64,000 nt of DNA from an uncultured Eubacteriales bacterium (GTDB lineage: Bacteria > Bacillota > Clostridia > Oscillospirales > Oscillospiraceae), in contig URAZ01000007.1 in the NCBI GenBank assembly GCA_900545925.1, positions 31,425-95,424 on the forward strand, read 5' to 3'. Of the stretch, positions 34,200 through 41,471 are shown one piece after another (within the stretch, counting starts at the first letter, position 1; the number at the start of each line of letters is the position of its first letter). Both the position numbers and the translations under genes were made by a program. Under the pieces are notes generated by a model. It saw only the letters and a list, made by a program, of their open reading frames with translations, was not told where the DNA came from and made no database searches.

Positions 34200-34230
34200 A
34201 CGCCCCACTGCCATTTGAGCAGTGGGGCGT
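34200..34230. terminator. Bidirectional terminator between tpiA and ptsI
   Basis: ACGCCCCACTGC and GCAGTGGGGCGT form a near-perfect stem between convergent genes, with TTTTT soon after on the plus strand. Confidence 0.85.
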
Positions 34231-34250
34231 TGATTTTTCTGCGGGCAAAC

Positions 34251-35855
34251 TCATCCGAGTGTCAAACTGCGGATTTTCTGCCGCAGCGGAAGAATGCGGG
34301 CCGGCGCGACGGAGAGTTCGTCCACACCCATGCGCAAAAACGCTTCGGTCAGGTCTTCATCCGCGGCAAGTTCGCCGCAGATCCCGACGCTGCACCTCGC
34401 CTGATGCGCGCATTCGACAGTATGACGGATCGCGCGCAGAATGGCCGGGTGATGCGGGTCGCAGAATGGGGCCAGATTCGGGTTCTGCCGGTCCATAGCC
34501 AGCAGATACTGCGTCAGATCGTTCGTGCCGATGGAGAAAAAATCGACCTCGCCTGCAAGTTCGCCGCTCATAAACACGGCCGCAGGCGTCTCGATCATTA
34601 CGCCGATGCGGTACGGGCCGAAGCGCTCCCCGCGTGCAATGAGTACGTCCTCCGCGTCCGCCAGCGCCTGCTTCAGCCGGTGCAGTTCATCCGGGCCTGT
34701 CACCATCGGGAACATGACCCCGACGTTCCCGTAGCGCGACGCACGCAGAATGGCGCACAGCTGCGTCTGGAACAGGATGGGCCGCGTCAGGCACAGGCGG
34801 ATCGCCCGCAGGCCGAGCGCGGGATTGTCCTCCGGCGGCATATCAAAATAATCGGCCTGCTTGTCCGCGCCGATGTCCAGCGTGCGGATGATAATTTCCC
34901 GGCCATCCATGGCCTGCACGATTGTTTTGTAGCTTTCAAACAGTTCGTCCTCAGTCGGATAGGTGCTGCGGCCCAGATACAGAAATTCGCTTCTGAGCAG
35001 GCCTACGCCCTCCGCGCCGCTCTCCTGCAGCAGCGGCAAATCGTCCGTGCCCGCGATATTGGCGTAGAGCCGGATGGAATGTCCATCCTGCGTGACACTT
35101 GGAGCGGAGACAAGCTGCCGGAGCGCTTCGCGCTGCGCCTGCTGCGCAGCGATTTTCGCTGTTGCTTCAGCCAGCATCTGTTCGTTCGGGTCGAGCGTCA
35201 GCGTTCCCGCAAAGCCATCCAGAATTGCCGTATGTCCGTGCAGTTCAGCTGACACAGGCAGTTGCGAAACAGCCGGGACGCCAAGTGTCCGCGCCAGAAT
35301 GCCCGTATGGGAGTTCGCTGCGCCGCGCGCAGTCAGCATGCCGCGCACAAATCCGCGCGGAAACTGCACGGTTTGACTGGGCGTGAGTTCTTCGGCAGCA
35401 ATGAGGCAGGGTTCGGGAATACTATGCTCCGCTTCGCCGTTTAACATGCGGCAGATGCGGGCAGCGACGTCCCGGACATCGGCGGCGCGTTCGCGCATAT
35501 AATCGTCGTCCATGCCGGAAAACATGGCTGCGCACTGCTCTCCCGCCTGCCGGACGGCCTCGGACGCCTCCGCGCCGTCTGCGATTGCCTCTGAAACGAG
35601 ATCGGTAAAGTCCTCGTCCTCAGCCATAAGCTGGTGGACAGAGAAAATCTCCGCGTCCTTTTCGCCAAGTTCTGCTTTGGCCTTTTCATAGAGCGCGCCG
35701 AGCGCGTCTATGGCCTGCTGCTGTGCGGCTGCGAAGCGCGCCTGCTCCTCCTGTGGGGAGCCTGCCTGCCGGACGACAGTTTCCTGCGTGCCGAGAAAGA
35801 TGATTTTCCCCGCGGCAAGACCCTGTGAGATGGGAAGTCCGGTGAATACCTGCAT
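34251..35855 (-). CDS. PTS enzyme I (PEP-protein phosphotransferase), dha-cluster copy
   Basis: Enzyme I takes phosphate from PEP and passes it to HPr. The 534-aa product is about 35 residues shorter than usual. It has the N-terminal HPr-binding/His domain (phosphorylated H183 in RGAANSHTGILAR), the linker and the PEP-binding C-domain (GVGLLRSEFLYLG, RTLDIGADKQ, FFSIGTNDLTQY, CSVGICGELAAD). It lies 10 bases after the HPr gene and in the same orientation as dhaM, dhaL and dhaK. This location argues for a dedicated role in phosphorylating DhaM. ATG 35855 is chosen as the frame upstream has no homology; SD is weak here (coupling likely). Confidence 0.92.
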   Translation of the reverse strand: MQVFTGLPISQGLAAGKIIFLGTQETVVRQAGSPQEEQARFAAAQQQAIDALGALYEKAKAELGEKDAEIFSVHQLMAEDEDFTDLVSEAIADGAEASEAVRQAGEQCAAMFSGMDDDYMRERAADVRDVAARICRMLNGEAEHSIPEPCLIAAEELTPSQTVQFPRGFVRGMLTARGAANSHTGILARTLGVPAVSQLPVSAELHGHTAILDGFAGTLTLDPNEQMLAEATAKIAAQQAQREALRQLVSAPSVTQDGHSIRLYANIAGTDDLPLLQESGAEGVGLLRSEFLYLGRSTYPTEDELFESYKTIVQAMDGREIIIRTLDIGADKQADYFDMPPEDNPALGLRAIRLCLTRPILFQTQLCAILRASRYGNVGVMFPMVTGPDELHRLKQALADAEDVLIARGERFGPYRIGVMIETPAAVFMSGELAGEVDFFSIGTNDLTQYLLAMDRQNPNLAPFCDPHHPAILRAIRHTVECAHQARCSVGICGELAADEDLTEAFLRMGVDELSVAPARILPLRQKIRSLTLG

Positions 35856-35865
35856 GGCCGCGTCC

Positions 35866-36123
35866 TCAGGCGTTTTCGAGGAATTGCACCTGCAATTCCG
35901 CAAACGCCTTGTCCTCGTCCGGGCCGTCGATGGTGACGGTGACGGTCTGGCCCTGCTTGATGCCAAGCCCCATCACAGCCATCAGCCGCGTCAGCTGCGC
36001 GGACTTTTCCCCGCAGGAGATCGTAACTTTGCTGGCATATGCCTTTGCTGCACGCACAAGCGCGCCCGCGGGACGCGCATGAAAGCCCATGGGGTCCTGA
36101 ATGGTGTATTGAAATTCTTTCAT
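35866..36123 (-). CDS. HPr-like phosphocarrier lacking Ser46, dha-cluster copy
   Basis: This small cytoplasmic protein carries phosphate from enzyme I to DhaM (inferred from location). The 85-aa product has the active H15 in MGFHARPAG, at the normal position. The regulatory site of Gram-positive HPr, Ser46 in the KSIMGVMSLGI block, is here TRLMAVMGLGI, with Arg46. HPr kinase therefore could not phosphorylate it, so it should not act in CcpA-dependent repression. SD AAGGAGTC precedes ATG 36123. Ten bases separate its stop from the EI start; upstream a repeat separates it from dhaM. Confidence 0.92.
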   Translation of the reverse strand: MKEFQYTIQDPMGFHARPAGALVRAAKAYASKVTISCGEKSAQLTRLMAVMGLGIKQGQTVTVTIDGPDEDKAFAELQVQFLENA

Positions 36124-36190
36124 ATAGAGACTCCTTGTGAAACAATGAACGTCCGCTGTTCTGTCCGCCCAGCAGTAAGGGGGTATCGGA

Positions 36191-36250
36191 TTATTGAAAA
36201 TCCTCGGCGAGTCCGAATGCACCTGCTCATGGGGGCATCGGCCCCTACAA
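36191..36250. repeat. Head plus TAGGGGC-family palindrome between dhaM and HPr genes
   Basis: GAAAATCCTCGGCGAGTCCG (36196-36215) is a copy of the head module; ATGGGGGCATCGGCCCCTAC at 36228-36247 is a shortened palindromic unit. It interrupts an otherwise tight operon. Confidence 0.6.
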
Positions 36251-36282
36251 AACAGATGCGTATTTCACGCTGCTTCTTTTTA

Positions 36283-36666
36283 TTACGACAGCTTTTTCAG
36301 TTCCCGCACATCGGGAAGTTCGTCCATGATCTCCTCGAGGCTGCTGCCTGCGATGGCACTGACGGTTGCAGCGACTGCGCCCTCGACCAGCGGGCAGTCG
36401 GCCAGAATAAGTTTCCGCTCCGGCATGGCCTCGAGCACCATTTCCGCCGTCATGACGGCGGACCCCATATCCATGAGCACGATCACACCGTCGTCTGAGT
36501 AAATTTCCTCGATGGCGTTTGCAATTTTTTCATAGCTTGTGCCGAAACCGCCGTCCTCCAGACCGCCGGCGGCCCGGATGGGGACGCCGTCAGCCATCAT
36601 TTTTGTCAGTTCGACCACGCCGTCAGCCAGCGTTTGACTGTGCGAAACGATCACAAATCCGACCAT
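36283..36666 (-). CDS. dhaM: Dihydroxyacetone kinase phosphotransfer subunit (EIIA-like)
   Basis: DhaM passes phosphate from HPr to the ADP held by DhaL, which DhaK then uses to phosphorylate dihydroxyacetone. The 127-aa product is a stand-alone EIIA-mannose-type domain with the phospho-His H9 (FVIVSHSQTLADGV) and the LMDMGSA block. In E. coli this domain is fused to HPr- and EI-like domains; here these are separate genes directly downstream. It lies 9 bases after dhaL. Confidence 0.95.
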   Translation of the reverse strand: MVGFVIVSHSQTLADGVVELTKMMADGVPIRAAGGLEDGGFGTSYEKIANAIEEIYSDDGVIVLMDMGSAVMTAEMVLEAMPERKLILADCPLVEGAVAATVSAIAGSSLEEIMDELPDVRELKKLS

Positions 36667-36675
36667 AGCCGCACC

Positions 36676-37299
36676 TCACACACGTTCGGCCACGACCTTC
36701 AGCATCGTGGTGAACGACGTCGCGCCGGGGTCCTGGTGGCCGAGACTGCGCTCGCCGAGATAGCTTGCGCGGCCCTTGGTGGCGATGATGGTCTTGGTAT
36801 ACGCAACGCCCTGCTCTGCCGCGGCCACGCCGTCCACCAGCGCATCCTTCGCGCTCTTTCCCGCGTCCAGCGCCGCTTTTACCGCATTACGCGCGGGAAT
36901 CATGGCATCCAGCATCGTCTTTTCTCCGGCCACGGACTTGCCGCGCAGCTGCACGCCCGTGACGAATGCGTCCAGGATCGTGACCAGGTCCTGCGCATCC
37001 AGTTCCGTCTTTCCGGCAAGCGCTTTGCCTGCCTGCATGAACGCCGTTCCGTACAGCGGGCCGGAAGCCCCGCCGACCGTGGACACAAGCGCCATGCCGG
37101 CAGTTTTGAGCATCGTGCCGATGTCCTTGCCCTCCATCATCGGGCGCTTCTTTTCAATCTCGGCGAAGCCGCGCGCCAAATTGATGCCATGGTCGCCGTC
37201 GCCGATAACGTTGTCGAGTTCCGTGAGAAAAAGTTTTTCCTCCGTGATCTTCTCGCCGACGGCGTGTAAGATCTCCAATACCTGTTCCTGATTGACCAT
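36676..37299 (-). CDS. dhaL: Dihydroxyacetone kinase subunit DhaL (ADP-binding)
   Basis: DhaL holds ADP as a permanent cofactor that is re-phosphorylated by DhaM. The 207-aa product has the Mg-binding motif (D30, and GDGDHG at 33-38), the nucleotide loop TVGGASGPLYGTAF (about 74-87) and the LGERSLGHQDPGA block near the end, all typical. SD GGAGAACCG precedes ATG 37299. It sits between dhaK and dhaM with short gaps, so the three are one operon. Confidence 0.96.
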   Translation of the reverse strand: MVNQEQVLEILHAVGEKITEEKLFLTELDNVIGDGDHGINLARGFAEIEKKRPMMEGKDIGTMLKTAGMALVSTVGGASGPLYGTAFMQAGKALAGKTELDAQDLVTILDAFVTGVQLRGKSVAGEKTMLDAMIPARNAVKAALDAGKSAKDALVDGVAAAEQGVAYTKTIIATKGRASYLGERSLGHQDPGATSFTTMLKVVAERV

Positions 37300-37323
37300 A
37301 ACGGTTCTCCTTTGCGTTTGGGT

Positions 37324-38313
37324 TTATGCCTTGAATGCGATGGTGTCCGCGTGCGCATCCAGAAGCGCTTTCATTTCGTCATCCAGCCGCAGCAAGGACA
37401 CGGAGAAGCCCTCCATTTCAAGAGACGTCATATATTCGCCTACGAAGGTCTTGTAGACCTTGATACCCTTCTCGGCCAGCACGTCGGCAACATGGTTGTT
37501 GATGATAAACAGTTCCATCAGCGGCGTCGCGCCGGAGGAGTTGACCATGACGGCGACCTCATGGCCGGTATAGTCGATGTCGGAGAGAATCTTGTCCAGA
37601 ATATGATCGACGATCTCGTCTGCCGGGCGAAGCTTTTCCTTGTGTGTGCCGGGTTCGCCGTGGATGCCGATGCCGACCTCCATCTCGTCCTCACCGAGTT
37701 CAAAGCCGGGCTTACCCGCCGCCGGAACCGTGCAGGGACGAATGGCGACGCCCATGGTACGCACGTTGTCCACAACCTTCTGCGCCACGCGCTGAACCTC
37801 TTCCAGTTCCGCGCCCTGCTCTGCCTTTGCACCTGCGATCTTGTGGACAAAAACCGTGCCCGCTACGCCGCGGCGGCCGACAGTATAGAGACTGCCATCG
37901 ACGGCAACGTCGTCGTTGACGACGACCTGCGCGACCTTGATATCGTCCATCTGCGCCATTTCACCGGCCATTTCAAAGTTCATCACGTCGCCGGTATAGT
38001 TCTTGATGACCATCAGCACGCCCTTGTCGGTTGCGATGGCCTTGATGCCCTCATAGATCTGATCCGGCGTGGGAGAGGTAAAGACTGCGCCCGCGACTGC
38101 CGCGTCCAGCATGCCCGTGCCGACGTAGCCGCCGTGTGCCGGTTCGTGACCGGAGCCGCCGCCGGAGATCAGCGCGACCTTTCCTTCTTTCTTTTCCGTC
38201 CGCACGACCACGTTTCCGCACTCCAGCTTGCGTACATACTGCGGATACGCCTTGACCATGCCCTGAATCATCTGATCCTCTACAAGCTCGACCTGGTTGA
38301 TGAATTTTTTCAT
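37324..38313 (-). CDS. dhaK: Dihydroxyacetone kinase subunit DhaK (substrate-binding)
   Basis: DhaK binds dihydroxyacetone covalently through a His and transfers phosphate from DhaL-ATP, giving DHAP. The 329-aa product has the loop SGGGSGHEPAHGGYVG (about 50-65) with GMLDAAVAG, and the hemiaminal-forming H218 in GIGIHGEPGTH. Length is typical of DhaK. SD AGGAGG precedes ATG 38313. It is the first gene of the operon dhaK-dhaL-dhaM-HPr-EI; a candidate promoter with an operator-like inverted repeat is upstream. Which carbon source (glycerol or dihydroxyacetone) is used is not shown; no glycerol dehydrogenase is in the window. Confidence 0.96.
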   Translation of the reverse strand: MKKFINQVELVEDQMIQGMVKAYPQYVRKLECGNVVVRTEKKEGKVALISGGGSGHEPAHGGYVGTGMLDAAVAGAVFTSPTPDQIYEGIKAIATDKGVLMVIKNYTGDVMNFEMAGEMAQMDDIKVAQVVVNDDVAVDGSLYTVGRRGVAGTVFVHKIAGAKAEQGAELEEVQRVAQKVVDNVRTMGVAIRPCTVPAAGKPGFELGEDEMEVGIGIHGEPGTHKEKLRPADEIVDHILDKILSDIDYTGHEVAVMVNSSGATPLMELFIINNHVADVLAEKGIKVYKTFVGEYMTSLEMEGFSVSLLRLDDEMKALLDAHADTIAFKA

Positions 38314-38433
38314 GTTTTCGTCCTCCTGTCAGTTTGCTGCATCAAATCCTACCAGCCCCAGCTTACCACACTTCTTTGGATGAATCAATAGTTTCTGCTC
38401 CGCAAAACACGCCGTATTTGTCTATGACGCACA

Positions 38434-38463
38434 ATTATTTGACAGTTTCTGAAAACTGTACAA
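38434..38463 (-). promoter_or_regulatory. Candidate dhaK promoter with operator-like palindrome
   Basis: On the minus strand TTGTAC (38463-38458) and AATAAT (38439-38434) are 18 bases apart. Between them ACAGTTT and AAACTGT (38442-38448, 38453-38459) form an inverted repeat with a 4-base centre, placed where a repressor would block polymerase. No regulator gene (DhaR, DhaQ/S) is adjacent. Confidence 0.55.
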
Positions 38464-38487
38464 AAAGTTTTTGCTTTCGTGCAGGGC

Positions 38488-38516
38488 TTGACCGCGGGGC
38501 TGGATTTGTTTATAGT
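38488..38516 (+). promoter_or_regulatory. Promoter of the RACo-like gene
   Basis: TTGACC and TATAGT with a 17-base spacer. The leader that follows contains a GC-rich hairpin (about 38543-38578, CGGCGGA paired with TCCGCCG). The 300-base gap to dhaK is otherwise empty. Confidence 0.7.
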
Positions 38517-38614
38517 ATAGAGTATGAATACCACGCAGGGGGCGGCGGAGATGTACTTCGTGTATTCCGCCGGCGGCGGTTTCCACACTTCTGACGGAAA
38601 GGAACGCAGACAGC

Positions 38615-40546
38615 ATGTACGAAATCACCTTCCAATTTGAAAACGGCGCACAGGAGGTCAAATTCTCCGCCGCGCCCGGCAGCACCATTTTGGAGGCTGC
38701 AAAATCGGCCAATGTCGCCATCGACGCGCCCTGCAACGGCAACGGCTCGTGCGGCAAGTGCCGCGTGAAACTCGTTTCTGGCGAGGTCACAGGCGTGCAG
38801 ACCGGCCACATCTCCGACGAGGACTATGCCGCGGGCTGGCGTCTGAGTTGCTCAACGAAGCCAGCCGGAGACATTACCGTGCTCGTCCCTGACATCGCCT
38901 CGGCCTATCAGAGCCGCATGAAGACGGCAGACCTGTCCTCCGGCGAGGAGATTGCGATTTTCAATCAACTTCAACAGGATGTGCAGGCCGCAGGCGTGGA
39001 CTTCACGAATGACTTTGTGCAGGCGGTCCTTACGCTGGACGAGCCGACGCTCGACGACACCATGCCGGATACCGAGCGCCTTGCACGCTTTGCACAGGAC
39101 GTATTCGACGGCTGCACAGAAGTTAAACTTACTTATCACACCGTCAAAAAGCTTGCCAAGACGCTGCGCGAGGCCAATTTCAAGGTGCAGATCGCCGGTA
39201 CGCTGACAGATGGCGTGCTGACCATCATGGACGTATCCGAAAAAGAAGACGCGCCGCTTTACGGCTGCGCCATCGATATCGGCACCACGACCGTCACGGG
39301 CGTGCTCATGGATTTAAAGACCGGCACGCTGACGGCCAAGGCTTCTGCGGGCAACGGCCAGATCCGCTACGGCGCGGATGTCATCAACCGCATCGTTGAG
39401 CAGGGCAAGCCCGGCGGCACGAAGCGGCTGCAGGACGCGATTTTAAAGGAAACGCTGCTGCCGCTCGTTGCGGCGATGTGTAAATCGGCGGGCATTTCCG
39501 TCTCGCGTGTGTTCCGCGTCTGCATCGCGTCGAACACGACGATGAACCATCTGCTTCTGGGCGTGGACGCGAACCCCGTGCGCATGGAGCCGTATATCCC
39601 GACGTTTTTCCAGTGGCGTGGCATGACGGCCAAGGATCTCGGCTTCCCGGCCAACCCGGACGCGGAAATTTTGCTGGCGCCGAACATCGGCTCGTATGTT
39701 GGCGGCGATATCACCGCAGGTGCATTCACGAGCCTTATCTGGGATAAGGACGAATTTTCGCTCTTCATCGACCTCGGCACGAACGGCGAGTTGGTCTTCG
39801 GCAACCGCGATTTCATGATGTCCTGCGCCTGCTCGGCAGGCCCGGCGTTTGAGGGCGGCGATATCTCCTGCGGCATGCGTGCAACAGACGGTGCGGTCGA
39901 ATCCGTGAAGATTGACAAGGATACAATGGAGCCTACGCTCGGCATCGTCGGCCCGGAGGGCCAGAAGCCCGTCGGCATCTGCGGCTCCGGCATCATCGAT
40001 GTCATTGCAGAACTTTACCGCACGTCCATCATCTCCTCCAAGGGTCAGTTTGTCCGCACCGGTAAGCGCGTCGCGCACGACGAGCACGGCATGGGCCGCT
40101 ATATTCTGGCCACTGCGGCCGAATCGGAGACGGGCCGCGAAATTTCCATCACGGAAGTGGATATCGACTCGTTCATCCGTGCGAAGGCCGCGATTTTCTC
40201 CGCCATCAATATTATGCTTTCCAGTCTTGACATGGACGTGAGCGTTCTGTCGCATGTATACGTTGCGGGCGGCATCGGCTCGGGCATTAACATGGAAAAC
40301 GCCGTGCGCATCGGCATGCTGCCGGATATCGACCGGGAACTGTTCGAGTATCTGGGCAACACGTCGCTCTCCGGTGCCTACGCCATGGTGCGGTCGGATT
40401 GCGCAGTCAATAAGGTCGATGAACTGGCGTCCAACATGACCTATATGGAGCTTTCCACAAACCCGAGATACATGGATGAATTCGTCGCGGCGTGTTTCCT
40501 GCCGCACACCAGCCGGGAACTGTTCCCGTCGAGCATTCAGGAGTAA
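38615..40546 (+). CDS. [2Fe-2S]/ASKHA protein, reductive activator of corrinoid proteins (RACo-like)
   Basis: RACo enzymes use ATP to reduce inactive Co(II) corrinoid proteins to Co(I) in methyl-transfer pathways. The 643-aa product has an N-terminal plant-type ferredoxin domain with C40, C46, C49 and C79 (APCNGNGSCGKCR...LSC), a linker to about 200, and a C-terminal ASKHA ATPase domain (AIDIGTTTVTGVLMD, SNTTMNHLLLG, FIDLGTNGELVFG, VAGGIGSGINMENAVRIG). ATG 38615 has GGAAAGGAACG upstream. No corrinoid protein or methyltransferase is in the window, so its partner must be elsewhere. The next gene, a DUF3786 protein, starts seven bases after its stop. Confidence 0.92.
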   Translation: MYEITFQFENGAQEVKFSAAPGSTILEAAKSANVAIDAPCNGNGSCGKCRVKLVSGEVTGVQTGHISDEDYAAGWRLSCSTKPAGDITVLVPDIASAYQSRMKTADLSSGEEIAIFNQLQQDVQAAGVDFTNDFVQAVLTLDEPTLDDTMPDTERLARFAQDVFDGCTEVKLTYHTVKKLAKTLREANFKVQIAGTLTDGVLTIMDVSEKEDAPLYGCAIDIGTTTVTGVLMDLKTGTLTAKASAGNGQIRYGADVINRIVEQGKPGGTKRLQDAILKETLLPLVAAMCKSAGISVSRVFRVCIASNTTMNHLLLGVDANPVRMEPYIPTFFQWRGMTAKDLGFPANPDAEILLAPNIGSYVGGDITAGAFTSLIWDKDEFSLFIDLGTNGELVFGNRDFMMSCACSAGPAFEGGDISCGMRATDGAVESVKIDKDTMEPTLGIVGPEGQKPVGICGSGIIDVIAELYRTSIISSKGQFVRTGKRVAHDEHGMGRYILATAAESETGREISITEVDIDSFIRAKAAIFSAINIMLSSLDMDVSVLSHVYVAGGIGSGINMENAVRIGMLPDIDRELFEYLGNTSLSGAYAMVRSDCAVNKVDELASNMTYMELSTNPRYMDEFVAACFLPHTSRELFPSSIQE

Positions 40547-40552
40547 ATTTTT

Positions 40553-41167
40553 ATGCAGGTACAGAACAACAAGGAAGAAGTCCCGTTTGCCCATTATGAG
40601 GAAAAATTCGCCTCGCTCGACCCGCAGGAAGCAGCCATGCGCTGCGGTGTCCCGTTTGAAAGCGGCCGGTTCCCTGTGACGCTGCTGGGCACGGCGTATC
40701 AGATTGCATGGCCCAAGTATGCCATCTCGTCCGAGGACGAAGCGGCGTTCGCGTTGAAGAACCTGCCGTGCCAGACGTTTTTGCTGCGCTTCCTGCTCGA
40801 AGGCCGCGCGGCGGAGCCGTCCGGCGGCTATAAGACGTTCCGCGAAATGCCGTGGGGCGAGATGTATATCGGGCCGTATACCGGACGGGTTTTGACACGG
40901 GCAGCGTTCACATTCGGCACGCGGGTCGAAAAATTTCGTGCGGCCTGCGAAGCCATGGGTGCGCTGGCGATCCCGCACGGCGACGCGGGCTTCCAGTTTG
41001 ATTTCTTAGGCGGCTACCGGATGCAGATCATGGTCTACGCCGGAGACGAAGAATTCCCGCCCAGCAGTCAGGTTCTGTACTCGGACAACTTTGAAACCGG
41101 CTTCGCCGCCGAAGACCGCGTCGTCGCGGGCGATATCCTGATCTCGGCGATCAAGGCGAGGATGTAG
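40553..41167 (+). CDS. DUF3786 domain protein
   Basis: The 204-aa protein looks like a DUF3786 member: NNKEEVPFAHYEEKFASLDP with AMRCGV at the start, then GYKTFREMPWGEMYIGPY in the middle and GDAGFQFDFLGGYRMQIMVY toward the end, finishing with SDNFETGFAAEDRVVAGD. In several anaerobes such proteins accompany corrinoid and iron-sulfur enzymes, and here it directly follows the RACo-like gene in one operon, so a role in corrinoid protein handling is inferred. The single Cys residues (C31, C73, C125) are not in an obvious metal motif. Biochemical function is unknown. Confidence 0.75.
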   Translation: MQVQNNKEEVPFAHYEEKFASLDPQEAAMRCGVPFESGRFPVTLLGTAYQIAWPKYAISSEDEAAFALKNLPCQTFLLRFLLEGRAAEPSGGYKTFREMPWGEMYIGPYTGRVLTRAAFTFGTRVEKFRAACEAMGALAIPHGDAGFQFDFLGGYRMQIMVYAGDEEFPPSSQVLYSDNFETGFAAEDRVVAGDILISAIKARM

Positions 41168-41179
41168 GGCAACCGTATG

Positions 41180-41232
41180 GGCCTCCCCTGAAAGGGGAGG
41201 TGGCTCGGCGAAGCCGAGACGGAGAGGTTTTG
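41180..41232 (+). repeat. Two-hairpin GGGGAGG repeat, copy 1
   Basis: GCCTCCCCT/AGGGGAGG, then TGGCTCGGC/GCCGAG, then CGGAGAGGTTTT. It starts 13 bases after the DUF3786 stop and may act as its terminator. Confidence 0.75.
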
Positions 41233-41251
41233 CAGTAGGGTATTTCGATTT

Positions 41252-41402
41252 TGTGTGATTCTTCGGCAAATCCGTATGCGCTTGCGCATTCGTTTGTAGG
41301 GGCCGACGCCTACATCGGCCCGGCAGTACATGCCGCTTTTTACGAAAATCTTCGGCGAATTCGCAACTTCCCTACGGGCCGATGTGGGCATCGGCCCCTA
41401 CA
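41252..41402. repeat. Two head modules and two TAGGGGC-family palindromes
   Basis: Head TTCGGCAAATCCGTATGC (41262-41279) with palindrome 41295-41325, and head TTCGGCGAATTCGCAAC (41351-41367) with palindrome 41373-41402 (reverse). The two are placed as in the pgk-tpiA nest. The rest of the 300-base gap holds no gene. Confidence 0.8.
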
Positions 41403-41471
41403 ATCAATGGGGTGGGTGCTTACGGATTTGCCTGATAGCGCTGATACAAATGTAACAGGGAGAAATAAAAA

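Noticed and set aside
38524..38640. Leaderless 38-codon ORF overlapping the start of the RACo-like gene
   Set aside because: It has no SD, overlaps a hairpin and the RACo start, and begins only by chance close to the predicted transcript start.
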